This document shows, one piece after another, positions 10,318 to 20,000 of a stretch of 64,000 nucleotides of DNA (positions within the stretch are counted from its first letter, which is position 1; every line of letters starts with the position of its first letter). Position numbers and translations under genes: made by a program. The stretch comes from Crossaster papposus (taxonomy: Eukaryota > Echinodermata > Asteroidea > Velatida > Solasteridae), in contig JBAIAA010000605.1 in assembly GCA_037893245.1 (NCBI GenBank), positions 1,302,001 to 1,366,000 of the forward strand, given 5' to 3'. A model generated the notes under the pieces. It did not search any database and was not told the DNA's origin. It saw only the letters and a list, made by a program, of their open reading frames with translations.

Positions 10318-10610
10318 GGATACAGTCCACTGACCTCAACACCTGGACAGATCATTGTCCATATTCTGCTGTGCTAACACTTGAAGTCGGCGCGAACTGG
10401 AAGTGCAACATGGCGTCACTGCTGTGAGCCAATGAAATGTCCAGTTGTAGAGGTCAGTGGATTTACCAACCAACTGAACTCTACACCTGGACATTTCATT
10501 GGCTCACAGCAGTGACGCCATGTTGCACTTCTCTGCATGCCGACTTCAAAATGAAACAATGGAGGATCTGTCCATGTATAGAGGTCAGTGATACAGTCCC
10601 TAGTTAATTG
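10318..10610. repeat. Large palindrome, arms about 140 bp
   Basis: The arms start CACTGACCTC and mirror each other through GGACAGATC, GAAGTCGGC, GTGCAACATGGCGTCACTGC and CCAATGAAATGTCC, meeting near 10465. A transcript could fold into a long hairpin. Likely a foldback transposon. Confidence 0.8.
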
Positions 10611-11080
10611 TATACAGTCCCTAGTTTTTCGTATACACGACTTTTATACCTTTTTCTATTAACCAAAATTATTGGTTAATAATCTCATCCAGATAGGGTC
10701 TTATAGAAAAAGGTATAAAAGTCTCTATCCAAGTCGTCCCATTCCAATGAAACGGACAAATTGACGCGTTAGTGGTACGGAAAGAAAAATCGCGCCCCGT
10801 TGCCATGCCCTAGGGCGGCCTTCAGTATGCCGTGCCGCCGTCTGCAGCACGGGCCGGACCTCGGTTAGACTTGACCCAAGTCGGACTTACCATGGAGTTA
10901 AGACTAACAATTTGCTTTCGTCAATCCGGCCGAATAATTATGTGCATGCTTTGTTTGCCTTAGATAAAGGGCGCCCTCATCTGGTTGTCGTTCCGCGATC
11001 GGCATCAACGTGATGTCATCATGTCAGTGCAGTTTCTGAACCACACATAAGCATGGGCGGCGCATGAGGGCGCGCTACTG

Positions 11081-11109
11081 ATATTATTATTATTATTATT
11101 ATTATTATT
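11081..11109. repeat. (ATT)n microsatellite
   Basis: About nine perfect trinucleotide units. Confidence 0.9.
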
Positions 11110-12045
11110 GATGAGCGTGGACGTACGTGACGCGAGGCGCACGGTGTGGATGACCATGAGCAATGTTACCACAGAATCCCGACTTGGATCAAGTCTAGAC
11201 CTCGGTACAATTCCTCCACAAGATCCGGGGAATGTCTAGCCTTTAAACAAGGCCACATGTCTGATAGACGCCGAGCGACTAAAAAGAGACTAATCGCGAA
11301 AACCTGAGTGACGTCAGTGCGAATTGCCCAGACAAGTGGCCTTTATCAATCTGGTTTGGATTTCTTATGTTAACCTTTGTTTCCAACTTGAATCGCTACC
11401 TATATGGTAGCGTCCAATCAGCGAACGTATCTCTGCGTGACGTCAGCTTATATTTGAGTTGGATTAGTTCATTTTACAAACAGGGAATGTCCAATCATGT
11501 CACTTACAATATTTAGCTCAAATCATTAGTTGCTTCCTAATTTATTGAAATTTTGCATGTAAAATAGATTTAAATGTGATATCTTGTATTTATCATTCAT
11601 ATATTCAACTCAGAAGCAACATTTATTTACGTTTTTTTTACCTTTTCTTACATGCTTTGATATTGAACGAATCACGAACGAAGCCAACTGGGAGATCGCC
11701 GTTCTGATTGGGCGTATTGGCATACTAATATGTATCTATGAATAATTCATGCCGAGCAGTGAAACCTACATTAGCCTCTGTCATGACCTTTCTAAAAGGT
11801 CAACGCGAGGAAAATTGTCAAAATGGCGGCGCTTACCAACAGAAACACGTGTGTCGTCGATGTCAGAACTTTATGGCTTACGACGGAGCTCTGAAGGCTG
11901 TGGTTATTTCGAAAGGATAAACCGTAGGCATTAGGCTAAATGTCATCCAAAACCGTAAAATTACGAAAGAAAAAGAAACAGCGACTGAAAAAATGGTCAG
12001 TTTGTGAAAGCGTGCTGCGCTATATACGTACGTGCGTAGCTAGCG

Positions 12046-12150
12046 GATGTCAGACAAGTCGACCGTTGAGACAACTCGACTCGGGACAAGTCGACCGTTG
12101 AGACAACTCGCCCGTTGAGACAACTCGCCCGTTGAGACAACTCGACCTTT
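12046..12150. repeat. Short minisatellite, CCGTTGAGACAACTCG unit
   Basis: Four to five imperfect 18-bp units, alternating GACCGTTGAGACAACTC and GCCCGTTGAGACAACTC, followed by a degraded unit. The unit contains a partial palindrome (GTTGAGACAAC). Confidence 0.8.
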
Positions 12151-13256
12151 GGGAGAGCTATAGCTGTACTTCGACGTTTACATTGTTTATAAACAGTTAG
12201 TGTTGGGCCGACTTTCCTCATGCAATGTTGCCATACTTCTTTGTTGACAAACTGCAAATTCATTGTACCTTTACCATGTTAATGTTATTAATGCTTGCTA
12301 TTTACCCTCTGTTAACAATTTAGGTGTAAGCTTGGTCCGAAAAAACCCAAAACGGTGGCGTCCAGAAATTGTGCACACAATCGACCGAGTGCTCCCTAAT
12401 TGGTCGTGGCGCAATTGAATAATTTTTGAAAAATCCAAGTTTAATATTTACGAACTTCTTTTAATGTCAGGTTTCAGTCAATAAAAGGATAAAATATTAC
12501 TAGATTTCACAGGCGTCTGTACATTTAATGTGACAGTATTTAAAACTGGTTTTTAAATTAACATTGCAGGATCAGGAATTTTGAGGTTTAACGTCCATAT
12601 AGTAATTATGTGAACCAAGTGCTTGTGTGTAAAGCCCCAAATTTATATTTGATGTCAAAAAATAATTAAAAATACAAAAATAATATTGCTTGTACATGTA
12701 TCAAGTTGTTTGTTTACTGTATGGCATTCAAATATGGCTTTCAAATAAAGCTTCAGTTCAGTGCCACTGAATTTTTTGTTTTGTTTAAATGTTAATTTGG
12801 CCTAACCGGTTTTCTAAGGAGCATAAATACACGGCGGGTCTTTTCAAGTGCAGGAAAGAAAATCTAGTTTTATGATTGGCCATTTTTTATTAAGTATTTC
12901 CCCGCAATTCATTAACTATCTGTTGTCTTTCCTCCATGGTATAGCTACTTACGTTAGTCTTACGCGCGAGCTCGAAAGCCATATTGACAAATTTCCGCAA
13001 AACGCCCTCTTCGGTTGATTTTCGTCATTTCATGACAGAGGCTAATTGCAAAAGGCCTCGTGACATTCGTCACTCGGTCGCGCGTTCACCCCGGGTATCT
13101 AGACTCATCTCAGCCGCTTAGCCAGAGTCACGAGGCCTTGTCAAAAGCCTAGGGAATGTCCCGCTGCATCGACGGGCAGAGCTCGGAATCGCTCTGCCTG
13201 AAGCGAAACGTCTGCTGCGCCGCCGTCTACAACATGGGGCGGCCCCCCGCCGGACG

Positions 13257-13592
13257 CGAATTGTTTTTGTTCCGTAGGTGAGAGAGTCAAAATTCATGAA
13301 TTATTCAGTAGTTTGGATGATAAGTTATGTTTATTCATCGGAATAAAACATGACATCACAGCATTGTTGTTATTTAGTTACATCAAATCACTTTAAAGAA
13401 CAGCTGTTGACGAGCTGTTATACCATAGTGTAGTGGATAGTGTGCTGGGCTATGGATCAAAGATCCCTGGTTCGAGTATTTTTTATTTAAGGAGGACAAA
13501 ATACCTATAATCTAAGTGTTGTACAGTGATCAATGCAACAACTGACTAATTCATGAATTTTGACTCGCCCACCTACGGAAAAGAATTCACCC
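13257..13592. mobile_element. Foldback element containing a tRNA-like sequence
   Basis: Arms of about 70 bp: TCCGTAGGTG, then AGTCAAAATTCATGAATTA on the left, with the complement on the right near 13545-13585. Between them, 13420-13478 looks tRNA-derived, with A-box-like TAGTGTAGTGG and B-box-like GGTTCGAGT, but no clean cloverleaf. Possibly a SINE-like insert or a tRNA relic carried inside the element. Confidence 0.6.
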
Positions 13593-13599
13593 GGCAGCG

Positions 13600-14260
13600 A
13601 CCCCGGACAAAATATGGGGAAGGGTGCTCTCACTCCAAATCGGAGTGGACGTACTGTCGCCCCCAGCCCTTGGCGCATGTCCCGAAATTCCCCAACTCCT
13701 CCCCCAACTCCTCCCCCAACAAACACCCAGACCCCACAGGTGTGCGTCGTTTCTTTGCGTCTGTTTACACTTAATGAAATTATCAGGAAGCACAAAACAT
13801 TCAGATTTTACAACTATATATCCTTCTGTTAATTAATGTTAGGCCAATTCAGTGTCACGAAGAAAGAATTTAATTTGGTGTAATTAAAGGCTAATCATGT
13901 GAACGTTGACGCTACGCTTGCCACTAATGAGCCAACACACTCTTTTTTAAATTAAACTGCTACAAAATAGCACGAGTTAAGATTTTATTGATACATGACA
14001 AGTCCTCAAAGCTGTACAATTTCATAAGTGCTAGCTAAATATGAAATAATTTGTAACAAAACACTTTCATACCCAGATGGCCAGGTCAAGTGTGTACACA
14101 ATAGCTCTTTTTTTCTGGGATTTGTATACAGTCCTTTGATTGTTAGCCTGTCTCATTACAAGAACAAGTTTTATTAATTTGTAGTATTTGTAGTAATTTT
14201 AAGTACATGCAGTGGTTTTGTCAAGGGGTACCCGATTCCCATTTTGGGGGAATCGGATTT
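13600..14260. other. No gene seen
   Basis: AT-rich apart from a short pyrimidine-rich patch (13660-13740, repeated CAACTCCTCCCC). Overlapping short frames on both strands there reflect low complexity. Confidence 0.6.
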
Positions 14261-14265
14261 TCGCC

Positions 14266-15485
14266 TAGCTGGCTGGCATTTTTACGACTGTTTAAAGGAG
14301 GAAACAATAATAATTTGTCCCGAGTGACAGGATAATGCACAGTTTCTCATGATTTGGCAAGGCTACAAAGGAAAGACAAAAAACATTACCTCAAATCGTG
14401 GCAACTAAAATATGTTGGGCTACGGAATAATTCATACTAAAACATTAAAGTGCTGATATCAATCTACAATGCATTTGGTGTGCAAGAAAAGTACTGGACA
14501 CCCTTTTTTAATTTTACATTATCGCTATTACAGCGAGGATAAAACGTTTGAGACACAAGGTGAACAGCACTGTTTAAGAAATTGTGTGTAGAAAAGACGA
14601 ATATACGAATTTGTCACTGTGAGCAGCAAAAGTGCTCAAAATCGAGAACTGAATTTCCTTGGGTAGGTGAGGTACACCAAGAAGTATTGGAGATGTTCTT
14701 GTTTGGTCGAGTATATTTGGTAACTTTCTGTAGTCAAACATTTTTGGAACCGCAATTCAGCCACACAAATTTCAGTAATTTAGGTTTTAAATAAGTTAAA
14801 TTATTGTACAAAAAAGAAAAATTATTGTACATGTAAATATAAAAAAAAATTATAAAAAATTACAACCTATTGTCAGTACCCTCCGACCCGAAAAGCTAGT
14901 TTGAATAGACGGGGAATCTTCTCGATACAAAATGATACCAAGATCACTTGATTCAGTCCAGTAGTTTTCATTCCAGTAGTCTTTTTCTGGAACCAAGTCG
15001 GGGGTCAGTTCGACAGTTGATTAACACAAGCTCGACAGAAAAGGCCTTTTCAATTAACCACCAACTTGGTTCCAGAAAAAGGTCCCTGAATGGTCCGTGA
15101 CCGAATCGGGCGGTCTTGGCATCATTTTTCATCTAGAAAGATTTCCCGTTCATCCAAACTAGTTTTTTCTGTTTGGAGGTTACTGGAAACAGACTGTTCT
15201 ACATTTCTTTTTATTAAAATTTTGGTTCAGGGGGGGGGGGGGGGGGGGGGGGGTGACCCTGTATAAACTAATGTTTCCCCTTTCTAAAAAAGAGCTTTAG
15301 AGGGGAAAAGGGGGGTTATCTGTAGAAAAATAACACCCGAGAGGCCCAGAATCTAAATTTGGGGTTGGAAATAAAAACAATCTGGAAGGGAGAAAAACGA
15401 GTATTTATGTTTTCTTAACTATACATGAATATAAAGAAATATCCACAGTACATATCGAACTATGGTACATTTAATTGTGCATACG
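14266..15485. repeat. Dispersed repeat family R1, copy 1
   Basis: A stretch of about 1.2 kb that recurs in the same orientation at 29786-30796 plus 31395-31565. Shared landmarks include GACTGTTTAAAGGAGGAAAC, AAAGTGCTGATATCAATC, a poly-G tract of more than 20 bases near 15230, ATAACACCCGAGAGGCC and GGTACATTTAATTGTGCAT. An inverted-repeat element (14874-15185) lies inside both copies. No coding frame. Confidence 0.85.
14874..15185. mobile_element. 312-bp palindromic MITE, family P1
   Basis: The ends are CAGTACCCTCCGACC and the mirrored GGAGGTTACTG. Inner mirrored blocks include CTAGTTTG/CAAACTAG and CTTTTTCTGGAACCAAGT against ACTTGGTTCCAGAAAAAGG. Related copies: 30400-30712, a partial copy at 39890-40030 and a diverged one at 39055-39315. 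Confidence 0.75.
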
Positions 15486-15489
15486 TGTG

Positions 15490-16670
15490 TAAACAATGTG
15501 ATGAAATTGTCTGCAGCTTTACATAAAACCAACAAAATTGAAAGCCGCTAAAAAATAAAATCGACTTTAGAATGAGGGTTTCAGGTTTTCCCAGCAATGG
15601 TGCATCTAGGCCAACAACTTGTGTCTCCGATCCACAGAATTAACACTGATGAGACACATTTACGTTCACAGAGGCCAGAAACCGGTGCCGATGCTGCCGA
15701 CATTCTCGTTTTGCAGAACGGAATATACCCTTTCAACAAAATGCCGTCAAACTCGTGACAAACGTCCGAGGAATGTTCTTTGTCGGGTAGTCCCTCAGTT
15801 TCATATCGTGCTGGGTATACATATTGGAATAACCCACTAATTTAAAAAGCTTGTCAGTAATATTGCATTGTACAAGCACAAAACATGCTAAACAGTTCAT
15901 AAAATTGTATAAACAGTTCATAAAATATAATTATTTAACAAAGTGCAATTATTATTAACATAGAGCACAATGTTCTTGGATAATGTTAACAAAGTTTTAG
16001 TATTTTGAAAAACCTTGGGTATCGGTATGACGTCACAGTTTCAGTTTCGCGTAGCTACGTACACGTAGTGTTAAAGGAATAATTTGTAAAATGCTGATTC
16101 TGAACACTGGGAGTCCAGTTTTCTTCACGCTGTTCTATATCACATTGTACTCGTGCGCAGTTGATTTATAAACTCTACCCATCTAGCAGGGATGCCTCAC
16201 GAATCTTGCGGGTGCAGCATCTCAATATAAAGTAAACAAGGATAGTATTTTTGTTGTTTACAAAGTCCACAAAACATTAGTCTCCTATATCACATATGAG
16301 CAGAACGCATAAAGTGATGACGTCAAAAGCAACAAGCACGAATTCGTGCAGGAAACGCGTCCTTGTGTATTGGTCTTGTTTAAATGCACAACAAAACCGC
16401 AAACAATTCTCTCTAACTTGTTCATTTCATAATGTTCGGAAGGCGCGGTTTGACTACAACCGAAACGCTGCGACGTGCGACTTCGGTTGCCATTTTGATT
16501 GCTCGAATTTGGTACAGAAAAAAGAAGAAGAAGAACACCTGGCTCTTAATTATAAAGCCGCTATCTACGACACAGCTAAACAAATTAGATCTGGATACTT
16601 TAAGCTGTCGAAACTCTATACTAACCCTTTTACTTGTTATGACACCTTACCTACCATCGAACCTAACAAA
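15490..16670. other. No gene supported
   Basis: Mostly AT-rich. Short frames at 15619-15840 and 16296-16724 have no recognisable domain; the latter runs into the downstream minisatellite. This is the 3' flank of the minus-strand GPCR gene. Confidence 0.55.
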
Positions 16671-16677
16671 TGTATGG

Positions 16678-16785
16678 CACGACAGGGGCACAACTTTGAC
16701 GGGACGACAGGGGCACAACTTTGACGGCACGACAGGGGCACAACTTTGACTGCACGACAGGGGCACAACTTTGACTGCACAACCT
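16678..16785. repeat. 25-bp minisatellite just 3' of the GPCR gene
   Basis: Four units of GACAGGGGCACAACTTTGAC plus a variable 5-base spacer (GGGAC, GGCAC, TGCAC). It ends within about 30 bp of the GPCR stop codon, so it probably lies in the 3' UTR. Confidence 0.88.
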
Positions 16786-16811
16786 TTCTTTGAAATTGTC
16801 GCACATACTCT

Positions 16812-17039
16812 CTAATTTGGAGTTGCGACACTAACAGAGACCTCAAAATCTGCAGTCTGCCCGGCTGACGGTGACGTAACAGCCGTCGCTGACACCACCA
16901 TTTCGGACTCGTTTGTCTTTTCAGGATGCAGTACAGGCAAACGACACTCATGACCACAGCAAATGCGCCTCATGTACGGCACAACAACGGCACGCACCTC
17001 CTCACGTCGAGCGCAGAACATGATGAACACAACTAAACC
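16812..17039 (-). CDS. GPCR exon 21: TM7 end and cytoplasmic tail
   Basis: GLVVFIMFCARREEVRAVV completes TM7 with the characteristic xEVR. The tail is only about 55 residues, with RRICCGHEC (possible palmitoylation cysteines) and a Ser/Thr/Val-rich end. Confidence 0.92.
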   Translation of the reverse strand, partial: GLVVFIMFCARREEVRAVVVPYMRRICCGHECRLPVLHPEKTNESEMVVSATAVTSPSAGQTADFEVSVSVATPN

Positions 17040-20000
17040 CTGTAATAGAAGAGAAATAATTACCACACTTTCCAACGGTCAGATATCATAAAAAGAGTCC
17101 CTATGTTAAAAAACTGTATGACAGTGATGTGAGTTACAGAGTTCTCGCAATTAGTTATTTCGATTTCGTTTAGGAAAGAAGCGCTAGCCAATTTTACAAA
17201 CTACGTACACAGTAGTTTTTCGAACGTCGAAAGCGAACAATTTTAATATCATTTGTTGTAAATTTTGAAAATAAAATCAGGCTACAAAGAAAAATTGATG
17301 GCGCATGCGAATTTGCAGTTGACGCCTTAATGCATAGTTCACTGTAAACACTTCTATCTCGCTGTGCTAGCTCCCTGATGTAGAAATATCATTGTGCGGA
17401 CCTTTATGAACAAGCTGAAAAAGAACTTACGAGTTTAAAATTTAGGAGTAGGGTTTCTTTAACGGGTACCCGAGTAATGGGTAACGGGCACCCGGTTTTC
17501 AAATTACCCGTAAATACACACCCCTAGGCCGTTTTTCAAACCCCTGGCTTAGGTTTCGACTCCAGCCTATTGCTAAACTGCATAAATGAAGCCTGAGACG
17601 AAGATGAAGCTGGGGTTTGGAAAACAGCCCAAGTATCAACAAGGCGAGCTGCAAAATTGGTAAAGTATGCCTGTAGGCCTACTGTTTATCTAAACAGACG
17701 AAAAAGAATGACGCGCACCTGCAAGGAGTTGGCCAGACAGAAGATGAGCTGAAAGGCGAAAGTTGCTCCTTCGATGGCCAGGAACCCAAAACACCAGGTC
17801 AAGCCCATGAGAGCGGAGATTCCCACGGCATTCTGAAGGCGTTTAGAGATCTGCTGGGAGCGAGACGCCTCCTTGACCTTCAGGAGACTGCGCATGACCA
17901 AGATGAAGGTGATGATGTTGTGGATGAGGATGAGACCAATTGGAGCAAGGAGGCCGAGGTACAGCACGAGACCGGGCTCGGGGAAGCAACTGGAAGGATA
18001 CAAACCAAAATAATCAAGAGACTGCGCATGACCAAGACGAAGGTGATTATGTTGTGGATGAGGATGAGATCAATGGTAGCAAGGAGGCCGAGGTACAGCA
18101 CGAGACCAGGCTCGGGGAAGCAACTGGAAGGATAAAAGCCAAAATAATCAAGCGACTGCGCATGACCAAGACGAAGGTGATGATGTTGTGGATGAGGATG
18201 AGACCAATGGGAACAAGGTACAGCACGAGACCAGGCTCGGGGAAGCAACCGGAAATGTGGACAAAACCATCATCTCTTTTTGAATATCACGGTCGCCTTC
18301 GCATAGTCTTTGGGGATTTTTTAAGCCAAAGTTTAGTACGTTTTTCCAGAACCCCTTTATATATACACAATTATTACCTAGAGAGAGGGCAGTTTGGTAA
18401 CTAGCTAAAACTGGATAGCGTCCACAGCAAAAAAAAAGAAAAAAAGAAAACAAGAATCAATTACTTACTAATGCTTGTTGGCATAGTGATGTGATGCCGC
18501 AGCCAAGGTGATTATTAACACAATCACTGGGGAACCTACAAATAGAGATACAAATCTTAGAGGAATTAGAGAAACAAATGGACCATTCATTGGGCGAGTT
18601 CTCTAATGACACCATTTCTGGGTACAAACACTAGAGGAAAAGATGTTTATTGAAGAATCTAATTTAAAGATTGCAAAAAGGTTATTACAGCACCCTCATT
18701 CAAATAAAAATAACCTAGCCATCACCATACGTGATACCTCCACCCATCTCAGATGGCGGAGGTTATGTCTGTCTGTCTGTCGGGCTGTCTGTCTGTCTGT
18801 CTTGGTGTCTGTCTCTCTGTTAGCAGGCTGGAAAAACTACTGGAGGGATTTTAATGAAACTTGGTGGATAGATAGCTTATGGGTCAAGGACAATTCCATT
18901 ACATTCTCAGATTGGTCAGGATCCAGATCAGGATTTTGGATCACTTTGATTTGTTTTTCACATTGGGATATTTGTTGCGGAGGTCTGCGCTCCAGCGAGT
19001 GCCCTTTATCTAGTTTAAGGATGTGATTTAATAATGAGAAGTTATTTAAAATAATGTTTAAGTCTAGACTTACCCCAAGCGATGAGGCAAGCCTTGACCA
19101 TGTATCGAGGCGTATCTTCTGGGAACACCTTCACCGTACTGACGTACATGTTTCTGGCTTCAACAGCCATCCACATCATAGTGGACAGAGTCAGGTAGTG
19201 GAGTAAAGCAGCCACAAACGCACAACCACCTGTGGTAGCCTTTTCAAATTGAAGCAGAAATATCTTGAGAATTAAACTGCAAGTATGTTACAATATCAAA
19301 TGAAAATGTAATTTAAGAGTGTTAAAACGAATCTTTTCCAGAAATTGCAACAACTTTGTAGAGTTGCAACTCACAAAAATTTGCTTAGCACAACAAATTG
19401 TAGCTCAGTAAAAACAGCTTACCAGCCAAAACTGCACAAGCTTTTCATGCTAAGTAAAAAACTCAGTCACGAACAATATACATCGACTGAAAATTGGTTT
19501 GTAACCTTGTTTTTGCCAAGGAAGAATTTTCATGCTAAACAATTTGTTTGTGCTGAGCAGCTTCGAGAAATTGGCCTTATATGGACACAAGCTTTAGTAC
19601 CCCTTAAACTCATTTTAAAAGATGTGTGGTGAAACTTGTTGTAAAACTCTTTCACCTTAGCATTGTCAACACCAGCGAGGAACACAATGTACAACATGAA
19701 CAAGGAAAAGCAGAAATGGATGAAGATCTGGCGAGATTTGCCACTTCGCAGTTTCCTAAACAAAGATAAAAGGTGTAGTTGATTTGTTAATGTTAACATG
19801 CTTTATACAGCAACAAGAAAACACAGCAATGCAGTGGTTAGTAAAGCACACAGCGAAACAGTGTTGGGTTGACATTTGTTTATCATGTCATTACAATTAT
19901 CTTACCTGATACCTAGGTATATAATCAGCGTGATAGCCAGAGCTATGATTGACAACGCACAGCCAACCTGGCTGATGATATCAAGCGCTCGTTTAGCAGA

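Larger units (their letters stand above)
9801..10792. mobile_element. Compound foldback element with 10-bp target duplication
   Basis: Left arm CGATTTTTTCCCCCGTACC and right arm complement CGATTTTTCTTTCCGTACC. Both arms continue through GCGTCAATTTG and GTTTCATTGGAATGG. CGCCCCGTTG flanks both sides (9791-9800 and 10793-10802). The left arm is interrupted by a smaller MITE (9825-10176). The centre is a separate large palindrome (10318-10610) and a third inverted pair, ACTTTTATACCTTTTTCTAT against its complement near 10640 and 10705. No coding capacity. Confidence 0.75.
10803..13250. other. No gene supported; CpG-rich accessory DNA with short repeats
   Basis: About 2.4 kb with no convincing coding frame. 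It contains an inverted pair around AGACTTGACCCAAGTCGG (10868 and 11190), an ATT microsatellite (11081-11109), an 18-bp tandem repeat (12046-12150), and an inverted pair: TAGCCTCTGTCATGA near 11772 against its complement near 13035, with related sequence continuing inward. The latter suggests a diverged 1.3-kb inverted-repeat element. GGCCTCGTGAC at 13056 is mirrored near 13125. Confidence 0.6.

Noticed and set aside
17880-18404. Plus- and minus-strand frames of 122-154 residues
   Set aside because: Created by the approximately 130-bp triplication of a GPCR exon; only the true exon 20 frame is coding.
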